DNA of 40,569 bases from an uncultured Collinsella sp. (GTDB lineage: Bacteria > Actinomycetota > Coriobacteriia > Coriobacteriales > Coriobacteriaceae), in the NCBI GenBank assembly GCA_900551015.1, contig URUI01000010.1, positions 1 through 40,569 on the forward strand. The letters are read 5' to 3'. The translations under genes and the position numbers were made by a program. The notes under the pieces are model-generated. The model worked only from the letters and a program-made list of their open reading frames with translations. It was not told the origin of the DNA and ran no database searches. Every line of letters starts with the position of its first letter. Within the stretch, counting starts at the first letter, position 1. Below are positions 16,511 through 26,647 of this stretch, piece by piece.

Positions 16511-17717
16511 AGTTGCCGTAACCTCCCCTCTCCTGGTCGCGGATAACGTGGCCGCCCTCGAGGGCGATCACGCGACGGTGCATGCTATCGACCATCTCGC
16601 GGTCGTGCGTGGCGACGATCACGGTGGTGCCGGTGCGGTTAATACGCTCGAGCAGCTTCATGATGCCCAGCGAGATCGCCGGGTCGAGGTTACCCGTGGG
16701 CTCGTCGCAGATCAGCAGCGGCGGACGGTTGACCATAGCGCGGGCGACGGCGACGCGCTGCTGCTCGCCACCGGAAAGCTGGTCGGGCAGCGAGTCCATC
16801 TGATCGGCCAGACCGACCAGACGCAGCACCTCGGGCACCTGGCTGCGAATGACGCCCTTGGGCTTGCCGATGCACTGCAGGGCAAACGCCACGTTTTCGT
16901 AGGCGGTCTTTTGCGGCAGAAGCTTAAAGTCCTGGAACACGGCGCCAATCTGGCGGCGCAGGAACGGAACCTTGCGGTTCTTGATCTTCATGAGGTCCTG
17001 ACCGGCAACCAAGATGCGGCCGCTCGTCGGCTTGACGTCGCGGTTGAGCGTCGACAGCAGCGTGGTCTTACCCGAGCCGGAATGACCGACCAGGAAGACG
17101 AACTCGCCCGGATAGATCTCGATGTTGATGTCGTCGAGTGCAGGCTTGTTGGGCTGTGCCGGATAGATCTTGGTGACATGCTCCATAAGGATGACGGGCT
17201 CGACACCGGCCTGCTTGGCCATCTTCTTGCGGCTGGCTTGCGGATCGATGGGCGCAAACACCGACGTAAAATCGGGGTTGTTGAGCGCGTTATCGAGGCT
17301 TGCGACCTCGGCGGCCTGATCGCTCTCGACCACCGGGGCAGCAGGCTGCGTGGGATCGGGAATAGCGGCAAAGAGACCGGGCTGCGCAGGCTGAGGAACC
17401 GGCGTCGCAGGGGCCATGGGGTCGGGAATGCCGGCCATGGTAGGCTGCGGCGTGGCGGCGCCAGCCTGAGGCTGCTCCACGCGAGCGGTCACGGCCTGAA
17501 CGGGCTCAAAACCCGCCGTGCCGGAAAGCGCGACATCGCTGGTGGGATTGTAGGCAAAGGGATCGGATGCCGGCTGTGCCTGATCTGCCGGCTGAGCGGG
17601 GGCCTGAGCAACAGGCTGGCCCTCTGAATCCGGAGTGGCGAAACGACTGCCCTGGACGCCTGTCTGCGTCTTGGGGGCATCATCGCCCGCACCGGAGGTA
17701 CGGAAGTGGTTACCCAC
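16497..17717 (-). CDS. ftsE: Cell-division ATP-binding protein FtsE with long N-terminal extension
   Basis: 406 residues, against about 220-230 for usual FtsE. Residues 1-172 are rich in Pro, Ala, Gln and Asp and look disordered. The ATPase follows: Walker A GHSGSGKTT (211-219), signature LSGGEQQR, Walker B LLICDEPTGNLD, and the switch His in VATHDREM. The extension appears to be translated: GTG at 17717 has AAGGAG five bases upstream, whereas the internal Met165 (MAKQAGVEPVILMEH) has no comparable site. The extension is unlikely to be catalytic; it may bind other division proteins, but no partner is shown. Confidence 0.92.
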   Translation of the reverse strand: MGNHFRTSGAGDDAPKTQTGVQGSRFATPDSEGQPVAQAPAQPADQAQPASDPFAYNPTSDVALSGTAGFEPVQAVTARVEQPQAGAATPQPTMAGIPDPMAPATPVPQPAQPGLFAAIPDPTQPAAPVVESDQAAEVASLDNALNNPDFTSVFAPIDPQASRKKMAKQAGVEPVILMEHVTKIYPAQPNKPALDDINIEIYPGEFVFLVGHSGSGKTTLLSTLNRDVKPTSGRILVAGQDLMKIKNRKVPFLRRQIGAVFQDFKLLPQKTAYENVAFALQCIGKPKGVIRSQVPEVLRLVGLADQMDSLPDQLSGGEQQRVAVARAMVNRPPLLICDEPTGNLDPAISLGIMKLLERINRTGTTVIVATHDREMVDSMHRRVIALEGGHVIRDQERGGYGNYGTN

Positions 17718-17821
17718 TGGTGCTCCTTATCGTCGTGCGTTTAAACTACATGAGCGCTTTGTATTTTAGCAGGATTGCCTTTGCTGCACATAAGAAGCAT
17801 GGCGGGCTTTGGGATCCCACC

Positions 17822-17944
17822 GGCCGGGCACAGGGTTACCTCCCAAATCGTCCTCGGACATGTCGGAGCCCCCGCTGCGCGCTTCGCGCTGCGGGGGCTC
17901 CTCCGTCCTGCGGAAAGATTTGGGAGGTAACCCTGTGCGCGGCC
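17822..17944. repeat. 123-bp hairpin element (REP/MITE-like)
   Basis: The outer arms pair perfectly over 21 bp (17828-17848 with 17918-17938) and continue to GGCCG/CGGCC at the ends with one mismatch. An inner stem pairs GAGCCCCCGC with GCGGGGGCTC around CTTCG-type sequence. The 11-bp sequence TGCTGCACATA occurs on both sides (17782-17792 and 17980-17990) as a direct repeat. It contains no gene. It lies upstream of ftsE and downstream of the transketolase genes, and could be a mobile hairpin or a dispersed REP-type unit. Confidence 0.85.
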
Positions 17945-18082
17945 TGCGGCTACTATGGGGTCGCCGCGTGATCTTGGGGTGCTGCACATACAAAGTTGGG
18001 AGGGCTGAATTGCACGTTGCCGTACTGGGCCCTTTTCCCGAAGAAGGCCTTGCTTGATGCGGCACTGATTTTGCTGAAATAT

Positions 18083-18119
18083 AAAAACAGGGGCGTCCTC
18101 TTTTTGAGGGCGTCCCTGT
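18083..18119 (-). terminator. Terminator of the transketolase operon
   Basis: ACAGGGGCGTCCTC (18087-18100) pairs with GAGGGCGTCCCTGT (18106-18119) around TTTTT with one or two imperfect pairs. The minus-strand transcript ends with UUUUUAU. It is about 50 nt after the tkt stop. Confidence 0.88.
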
Positions 18120-18167
18120 CTACGTCTATTTGCTATTGGCTTGTGGCCGATTTGAGCGGTGGTTGCT

Positions 18168-19109
18168 CTATGCCAAGAACTCCTTGGTGGTCGCCACGAT
18201 GTTGGCGGCGTCCAGGCCGTACTTGTGCAGGAGCTCGGCACCCGGGCCGGACTCGCCGAAGGTGTCGTTGACGCCAATCTTCTTGAGCGGCGTCGGGCAC
18301 TGCTCGCACAGAACATCGGCAACGGCGCTGCCCAGGCCACCGATCACGGAGTGCTCCTCGACGGTCACGACGTGGCCGGTCTTGGTGGCGCTCTTGACGA
18401 TCAGGTCGGCATCGATGGGCTTGATGGTGTGCATGTTGATGACCTCGGCATCGATGCCCTCGGCAGCAAGCTGCTCAGCGGCCTCGAGAGCCTCGCCGAC
18501 CATCAGGCCGCAAGCGATGATGGTGACGTCGGCGCCCTCGCGCATGACGATGCCCTTGCCCACCTCGAACTTGTAGGTCTCGGGGTCGTTGATGACCGGC
18601 GAGGCCAGACGGGCAAAGCGCATGTACACGGGGCCGTCGCACTCGTAGGCGGCGCGCGTCACGGCGCGGGCCTCCACGTCGTCGGCGGGAACAATCACGG
18701 TCATGCCGGGGATGACGCGCATGAGGGCGATATCCTCGCAGCACTGATGCGTGGCGCCGTCCTCGCCGACCGAAATACCGGCGTGCGTGGCGCCGATCTT
18801 GACGTTGAGGTGCGGGTAGCCGATGGAGTTGCGGACCTGCTCAAAGGCGCGACCGGCAGCGAACATGGCAAAGGTACTCGCGAAGGCAACACGACCAGTG
18901 GTCGCGATACCGGCGGCGACGCCCATCAGGTTGCTCTCGGCAATGCCCACATCGAAGAAGCGGTCGGGGCAAGCGGCCTTAAACTTACCGGTCTGCGTGG
19001 CGGCGGCCAGGTCGGCGTCGAGGACCACAAAGTCATCGTGCTCGTTGGCAAGCTCGACGAGGGCCTCGCCGTAGCTTACACGCGTGGCGATTTTCTTGAC
19101 GTCTGCCAT
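18168..19109 (-). CDS. Transketolase, C-terminal subunit
   Basis: 313 residues from ATG 19109, preceded by GGAG. It carries the pyrimidine-binding and C-terminal transketolase domains: DADLAAATQTGKF, the conserved FFDVGIAESNLMGVAAGIA with the catalytic Glu that activates thiamine diphosphate, and the C-terminal block GHVVTVEEHSVIGGLG. Together with the adjacent N-terminal subunit it forms a split transketolase of the non-oxidative pentose phosphate pathway. The N-terminal subunit gene ends one base before, so the genes are translationally linked. Split enzymes of this class can act on other sugars, so the exact substrate is assumed. Confidence 0.93.
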   Translation of the reverse strand: MADVKKIATRVSYGEALVELANEHDDFVVLDADLAAATQTGKFKAACPDRFFDVGIAESNLMGVAAGIATTGRVAFASTFAMFAAGRAFEQVRNSIGYPHLNVKIGATHAGISVGEDGATHQCCEDIALMRVIPGMTVIVPADDVEARAVTRAAYECDGPVYMRFARLASPVINDPETYKFEVGKGIVMREGADVTIIACGLMVGEALEAAEQLAAEGIDAEVINMHTIKPIDADLIVKSATKTGHVVTVEEHSVIGGLGSAVADVLCEQCPTPLKKIGVNDTFGESGPGAELLHKYGLDAANIVATTKEFLA

Positions 19110-19110
19110 C

Positions 19111-19941
19111 CTAGAGCTCCTCTCCGGCGGCCGTGAGCTCTGCCATGGCCTGCTCAAACTGTTCATCGTTGGGGGCCTTGCCGTGCCAGCCAACCTGGTT
19201 CTCCATAAAGGACACGCCCTTGCCCTTTGTGGTCTCGGCGATAATGGCGGTCGGCTGCCCCTTGGTGGCGCGAGCCTCGGCAAAGGCGGCGCGGATCTGG
19301 TCGAAGTCGTTGCCGTCGGCGAGCTCAACCACGTGGAACTTGAACGCGCGGAACTTGTCGGCGAGCGGCATGGGGTCGTTGACCTCCTCGACGGGACCGT
19401 CAATCTGAAGGCCGTTGTGGTCGACGATCACGCAGAGGTTATCGAGCTGCTGGTTGCCGGCAAACATGGCGGCCTCCCAGACCTGGCCCTCCTCGCTCTC
19501 GCCATCACCCAGCAGGGCGTACGTGCGATAAGTATCGCCCCAGTGCTTGGCGGCAACGGCCATGCCCACGGCGGCGGAAATGCCCTGGCCGAGCGAGCCG
19601 GTGGACATGTCGACGCCCGGGGTGTCGTTCATGTTGGGGTGACCCTGCAGGTGGCTGCCGATGTGGCGCAGCGTCTCAAGATCCTCCTTGGGGAAGAACC
19701 CGCGCTCGGCGAGCACGGCGTACAGGCCCGGAGCGCAATGGCCCTTGGAGAGCACAAAACGGTCGCGATCGGCCTTGCGGGGATCGGACGGGTCGACGTT
19801 CATTTCCTCAAAGTACAGATAGGTCATGATGTCGGCAGCGCCGAGCGAACCGCCCGGATGGCCGGACTTGGCAGCGTGCACGCCGGTGACGATGCCCTTC
19901 CTTACCTCGTTGGCAACCTTTTTGAGCTCTTCGTCGCTCAT
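19111..19941 (-). CDS. Transketolase, N-terminal subunit
   Basis: 276 residues with GGAAGG before the ATG. It contains the thiamine diphosphate-binding domain: SGHPGGSLGAADIMTYLYF, LSKGHCAPGLYAVLAERGFF, and the cofactor motif GDGESEEGQVWEAAMFAG ending in DHNG. It lacks the rest of a full transketolase, which is supplied by the next gene (1 nt gap). First gene of the operon; no clear promoter was found in the 207-bp gap upstream (19942-20148), which otherwise shows nothing I can name. Confidence 0.94.
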   Translation of the reverse strand: MSDEELKKVANEVRKGIVTGVHAAKSGHPGGSLGAADIMTYLYFEEMNVDPSDPRKADRDRFVLSKGHCAPGLYAVLAERGFFPKEDLETLRHIGSHLQGHPNMNDTPGVDMSTGSLGQGISAAVGMAVAAKHWGDTYRTYALLGDGESEEGQVWEAAMFAGNQQLDNLCVIVDHNGLQIDGPVEEVNDPMPLADKFRAFKFHVVELADGNDFDQIRAAFAEARATKGQPTAIIAETTKGKGVSFMENQVGWHGKAPNDEQFEQAMAELTAAGEEL

Positions 19942-20148
19942 TGTGCCTTCCTTTCATCCTCATTAGACAAAATGCGCACGGCACCGAAGGTAATCCCAAC
20001 ACAGCCGCAATGCACGTACGTCATTCATTATGCTGGAAACTGATGGCTTTACCAGAGTTTTTATCATTATTTGAACAATTGAGCAGGCAGAACCGCTGAT
20101 GAAACGGTTTATCAATGTGAACGTCTTTTGGATGGAACGCGGTCGCCC

Positions 20149-21039
20149 CTACGCGCTAATGTCCTTGAATCCCTCGCCGAAGGCTTCCGTAACGTCAGCG
20201 ACCGTCACAATGGCGTGAGGATCGCGCTCGCGCACGATCGTCTTGAGGGTATTGAGCTCCCGACGGCTCACGATGACCATGATCACCGGCTTCTCGGCAC
20301 CCGAATACATGCCAGTCGCCTTAAACTTGGTACAACCACGACCCAGGCCATACATGATATCGGCAGCGATATCGGGGAACTTGTCCGAGATGATGAGTAC
20401 CATACGGCGTTTGTTGCCACCATCGACCACGGCATCGATCACGTAGCCGCTAATGACCATCGAAAGGCCTGCATATAGTGCATTTTCGATTGAAAAGACC
20501 GGAGCCGACAGCGCACACACGGCAACATCGATCGCCATGACGGTCGAGCCCACCGGCAGCGAGGTGTTACGCGAGATGATTTGGCCAATCGTGTCCGAGC
20601 CGCCGGTGTTGGCGCCGGCGCGCAACACCATGCCGTAACCGATGCCCGTGATAATGCCGCCCCACATAGCGGGAAGCATCAGGTCTGCATGTGCCAGAGG
20701 CGCTACAAACGGGGCGAACAGATCGGTAAAGAAGCCCAGCAGCACAAAGCCCGTCGCCGTCTGCACCACGTAGAACATGCCGCCCTCGCGCATAACGACC
20801 AGTAGCAGCAAGGCGTTCATCACGATGGTCTGGATACCGACGGGAAGCGACACGCCTCGCGCCGCGCCGACTGCCTGGATAATAGTCGCAAGGCCCGTAA
20901 CGCCACCGGCGGCAAGACCATTGGGAATCAAAAACAGGTCGGTCGCGATGGCGGCCAAGGCACACCCCAACATGATCTGGGGCAGATCGTGAAAGAAGTT
21001 CATCGAAAGAATGCGCTTGATGTCCAGACGATATGCCAT
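20149..21039 (-). CDS. YitT-family membrane protein
   Basis: 296 residues from ATG 21039, which has GGGAGG upstream; the open frame extends to 21192 but runs through a terminator. The N-terminal two thirds hold five to six hydrophobic helices with GLAAGGVTGLATIIQ and the family pattern RAGANTGGSDTIGQIISRNT. The C-terminal domain of about 90 residues (MVLIISDKFPDIAADIM to the end, with GRGCTKFKATGMYSG and VIMVIVSRREL) matches the DUF2179-type cytoplasmic domain. The function of the family is not established. It is likely transcribed on its own, since a terminator separates it from prfB. Confidence 0.9.
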   Translation of the reverse strand: MAYRLDIKRILSMNFFHDLPQIMLGCALAAIATDLFLIPNGLAAGGVTGLATIIQAVGAARGVSLPVGIQTIVMNALLLLVVMREGGMFYVVQTATGFVLLGFFTDLFAPFVAPLAHADLMLPAMWGGIITGIGYGMVLRAGANTGGSDTIGQIISRNTSLPVGSTVMAIDVAVCALSAPVFSIENALYAGLSMVISGYVIDAVVDGGNKRRMVLIISDKFPDIAADIMYGLGRGCTKFKATGMYSGAEKPVIMVIVSRRELNTLKTIVRERDPHAIVTVADVTEAFGEGFKDISA

Positions 21040-21051
21040 GCTACCTCCCTC

Positions 21052-21080
21052 AAAAAAAGCGCACCCAAACGGATGCGCTT
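21052..21080 (-). terminator. Terminator after prfB
   Basis: AAGCGCACCC (21057-21066) pairs with GGATGCGCTT (21071-21080), one G-U pair, followed on the minus strand by seven U residues. It lies only 13 bp before the start codon of the downstream YitT gene. Confidence 0.88.
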
Positions 21081-21120
21081 CGAACTTCTTGCTGTATTCG
21101 ATTCTACCGATTCGCCGAAC

Positions 21121-21180
21121 AAAAACCACCCCTGCGCAGGGTTTGCTTTGGATACAAAACCACCCTGCTCGGAGGGTTTT
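21121..21180 (-). terminator. Two further tandem hairpins after prfB
   Basis: Read on the minus strand, 21156-21180 and 21121-21144 each form a short AAAACCC/GGGTTTT-type hairpin followed by U-rich sequence. With 21052-21080 they make three successive hairpins after prfB, so leak-through into the YitT gene should be low. Confidence 0.6.
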
Positions 21181-21206
21181 ATCCATTTCCACATAAACCG
21201 GGCGGT

Positions 21207-22354
21207 TTATGCAGATGGGATCTCCGCGTCAGCGTTGCCAGTGGCCCAGCGATGGTAGCCAATAACAAACGGGTCCAGGTCGCCATCGTCAAGAACTGCC
21301 TCGACGTTGCTGGTCTCAACGCCCGTGCGTAGGTCCTTAACCATCTGATACGGGTAGAGCACGTAGCTGCGGATCTGGTTGCCAAAACCAATCGTGGTTT
21401 TGGGTCCGCGAATCTCATCCAGGGCCTCGGCGCGCTTCTCGAGCTCAATCTCGTACAGGCGAGCCTTGAGGATCTGCATGCACGCGGCCTTGTTCTGGAT
21501 CTGGCTGCGCTCGTTTTGGCAGGTGACCACAATGCCGCTGGGGAAATGCGTCACGCGCACGGCGGAGTCGGTGGTGTTCACGCCCTGACCGCCCGGGCCG
21601 CTCGCGTGGTACACGTCCACGCGGATGTCATCGGGGCTGATCTCGATATCGATATCATCGGGTAGCACGGGGATGACCTCGACGCCGGCGAACGTGGTCT
21701 GGCGGCGTTTCTTGTCGTCGGTGGGGCTAATGCGCACCAAGCGGTGGACGCCGGCCTCGGCGCGCAGCATGCCAAATGCGTCCTTGCCCTCGACGGTAAA
21801 GGTCGCGCGGTCGATGCCGATGACCTCAGCAGCGGGGCAGTCGTTAATCGTGACCTTCCAGCCGCGACGCTGGCAGTACTTCATGTACATCTTAAAGAGC
21901 ATGAAGGTCCAGTCCTGGGCCTCCAGACCACCCTGTCCGGGCTTGATGGTCACAATGGCATCGCCGTGATCGAACTCACCGGTAAACCAGCTCGAAAGCT
22001 CAAGCTCATCGATGGCACGGGCCAGGCGCTCAGCCGTGGCTGTAGCCTCCTCGCGAAGGGCGGCGGCATCGGGGTCATCCCCCATCTCCTCGGCAAGCTC
22101 CAGCGCGGCGCGGGCATCGGAAAGCTCGCCGCGCGCGTTGTCCACGGCAGCGATATCTTCCTTGGTGCGCGCGATTTCCTCCATGGTGACACGGGCGGCG
22201 TCGGCGTCATCCCAAAAGCCGGGGGCCACGCTTTTGGCCTCGAGCTCGGTCACGCGCGTGCGCTTTTCGTCCAAGTGGAGATACGACTCGACCTCGCCGA
22301 GCCGGTCCGCAAACGCGTCCAGCTCGGCGGGCGTTACCTCTAAAGCCTCAGCCA

Positions 22355-22355
<1 letters not shown>
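21207..22355 (-). CDS. prfB: Peptide chain release factor 2
   Basis: 382 residues. The catalytic GGQ motif is in ASGPGGQGVNTTDSAVR (residues 255-257). The stop-codon recognition loop reads HRLVRISPTDDKKRRQTTF: the tripeptide at 210-212 is SPT where RF2 normally has SPF. The DNA there (AGC CCC ACC) is clear. The rest, including the N-terminal helical domain and the C-terminal block, is of RF2/Actinobacteria type. The frame is uninterrupted, so there is no programmed frameshift. The start overlaps the secA stop as TAATG, which implies translational coupling with secA. Confidence 0.93.
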
Positions 22356-25162
<2,807 letters not shown>

Positions 25163-25298
25163 GTGGTTTTCCTTTTTGGCCATCGCCCACGCCATGCAGC
25201 CTCGGGCGAGTTAAACACAGATAAATGTACTTTAGCCAAACAGGACGCGGCCTATACGGTCGACCTCGACCGCCACGTAATAACTACGACCCGACCGA

Positions 25299-25336
25299 CC
25301 TGCCAAAAAGGGACTGGTTTATTTTGGCAGCTTTTA
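25299..25336. repeat. Dispersed 38-bp repeat, copy 2
   Basis: Begins CCTGCCAAAAAGGGACTGG; 34 of 38 positions match copy 1 at 13164-13201. The sequence TGCCAAAA and TTTTGGCA (8-bp perfect arms) makes it a hairpin. It lies in the secA/rpmE gap, which holds no gene. Confidence 0.85.
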
Positions 25337-25363
25337 TCTTGGAAAACGCCGTCTCTCTGCCAT

Positions 25364-25430
25364 TTGGTGCAAATCAACCTGTCCCATTCGCACCAACCTG
25401 GTGCAATGGGGACGGGTTAGCTTGCACCAA
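25364..25430. repeat. 67-bp imperfect inverted repeat
   Basis: TTGGTGCAA and TTGCACCAA form the ends; inside, GGTGCAA...AACCTGTCCC...GCACC is matched by an inverted GGTGCAATGGGGACGGGTT...GCACC (25400-25428). The arms contain the CCTGTCCC-like core seen in the neighbouring repeat. It may be a terminator-like or REP-type element between secA and rpmE. Confidence 0.75.
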
Positions 25431-25472
25431 TAAAAAGAAAAGGGCCGCGCACCCAAATGGATGCACGGCCCT
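25431..25472 (-). terminator. Terminator of rpmE
   Basis: AGGGCCGCGCA (25441-25451) pairs with TGCACGGCCCT with one mismatch. On the minus strand the hairpin is followed by a U-rich tract (complement of 25431-25440). It is about 35 nt after the rpmE stop. Confidence 0.85.
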
Positions 25473-25508
25473 CATGCCATGAATGCGAGTGATTCCGCGG
25501 CGAGCTAT

Positions 25509-25934
25509 TTACTCAGCAGCCTCGGTGGTCTCGGCCTCGGCAGCGGCCTCCTCGACGGGAGCCTCTGCGGGAGCCTCGGCGGCCTGCTTGGCAGCCTCCT
25601 CGGCGAACTTAGCGGCACGCTTAGCCTTCTCGGCAGCCTTAGCCTCAGCGGCGGCCTTGCGAGCGGCCTCGGCCTCAGCAGCCTTGGCGGCCTTGGCAGC
25701 CTTGGCCTCCTCAGCCTTCTTGAGCTGGGCGGCAGCGGCGCCACCGAACTTGTCGGCGAAGCGCTGGACGCGTCCACCGGTGTCGACGAACTTCTGCTGG
25801 CCGGTGTAGAACGGGTGGCACTCGTTGCAAAGCTCGACCTTCATCTCGGACACGGTTGCGTGCGTCTTGAAGGTGTTGCCGCAGGAGCACGTCACCGTGC
25901 ACTCGACATACTGGGGATGGATACCCTGCTTCAT
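25509..25934 (-). CDS. rpmE: Ribosomal protein bL31 with long Ala/Lys/Glu-rich tail
   Basis: 141 residues. The first ~66 are a standard bL31 of the zinc-binding type: MKQGIHPQYVECTVTCSCG, NECHPFYTGQQKFVDTGGRV and FADKFG, with Cys16, Cys18 and the NEC cysteines. The remaining ~75 residues are an extension of Ala, Lys and Glu (EEAKAAKAAKAAEAEAARK and similar), predicted to be a long charged helix ending in an acidic Glu/Thr stretch. Usual bL31 is under 90 residues. The frame is intact and a terminator follows, so the tail is likely real. bL31 sits at the subunit bridge of the ribosome; the function of the tail is unknown. Confidence 0.93.
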   Translation of the reverse strand: MKQGIHPQYVECTVTCSCGNTFKTHATVSEMKVELCNECHPFYTGQQKFVDTGGRVQRFADKFGGAAAAQLKKAEEAKAAKAAKAAEAEAARKAAAEAKAAEKAKRAAKFAEEAAKQAAEAPAEAPVEEAAAEAETTEAAE

Positions 25935-26128
25935 GGTAGGACTCCTTATTAGTCAGGCGCTGGTTACCGATCAGCGCATAAGGCGTCTTGGTTTCCGACC
26001 AAGACAACAAACTCGGCTATGGTACCACGGCGCCGCGCGTCCCACAAAAGGTTCACGGTCTTTTCGGAACGACACGAATCTGACCCATCGAAACACATCT
26101 CCACCGTTCCTTCAACTGGGAAAATGCC

Positions 26129-26159
26129 GTCCCCGGGGCCTGAGAAGGGCCCCGGGGAC
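26129..26159. repeat. GC-rich 12-bp hairpin beside direct repeat 1
   Basis: GTCCCCGGGGCC (26129-26140) pairs perfectly with GGCCCCGGGGAC (26148-26159). No U-run follows on either strand. It abuts the island-bounding direct repeat. Confidence 0.7.
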
Positions 26160-26222
26160 GTTCGACTGACTGCGGGAACGGCCTTTCCGCTCAATGTGTT
26201 CGGCTGAGATCGGAAATCAACC
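26159..26222 (+). repeat. Island-bounding direct repeat, left copy
   Basis: Begins CGTTCGACTGACTGCGGGAA and ends GATCGGAAATCAACC. It differs from the right copy at two positions. A decamer GTTCGRCTGA occurs twice inside each copy, 39 bp apart. It is outside any gene. Confidence 0.85.
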
Positions 26223-26251
26223 AAACTGAACTAGGTTCAGTTGACATGGTT

Positions 26252-26286
26252 AAAAACGAGGGGCGACGCTTTTGCGTCGCCCCTCG
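26252..26286 (-). terminator. Terminator of the fused ABC/peptide module
   Basis: CGAGGGGCGACGC (26257-26269) pairs perfectly with GCGTCGCCCCTCG (26274-26286) around TTTT, followed on the minus strand by five U residues. It is 16 nt after the peptide gene stop. Confidence 0.92.
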
Positions 26287-26301
26287 TCCCAGCCGGTTGC
26301 T

Positions 26302-26646
26302 TTAGTTGTACACGCGGTAGTTACACTTGAACTGGGTTATGTGTCCATAGCTGGAGCGGTACCAACCCGACGTATAGCTGATTACTTTTGCGCCTAGATA
26401 TTCGTATCTCTTGTTGTAGCGAAGCTGACGGTAGGTCGTGTCGTACTCTGCTACGTAAAACGTGTCTCCAGAGAAGGCTTTGTACCGGTCCTTAACCGTC
26501 GAAGCCATGTACGCGGGTTCGACATCGCCTTTCTCCCCGTTGAGCGCATAGACGGGTGCCGCGATTCCGCATAAAGCCGTTGCCACGAGGATGGCGTAGA
26601 CAGCCATGCGCGACGCATTGGACTTCAGCTGTTCAAATAGTTTCAT
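26302..26646 (-). CDS. Small secreted protein linked to the fused ABC transporter
   Basis: 114 residues from ATG 26646, which has GAGGTG six bases upstream; it begins one base after the ABC stop codon. A GTG nine bases further up would overlap that stop. The N-terminus has a signal peptide: charged start, hydrophobic core MAVYAILVATALCGIAAPVYA, probable cleavage after VYA. The mature part of about 80 residues is basic and rich in aromatic residues (ten or more Tyr), contains one Cys near the C-terminus, and ends FKCNYRVYN. I recognise no family. Position suggests cargo, partner or accessory of the transporter; a bacteriocin-like peptide is possible but not shown. Confidence 0.8.
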   Translation of the reverse strand: MKLFEQLKSNASRMAVYAILVATALCGIAAPVYALNGEKGDVEPAYMASTVKDRYKAFSGDTFYVAEYDTTYRQLRYNKRYEYLGAKVISYTSGWYRSSYGHITQFKCNYRVYN

Positions 26647-26647
26647 G

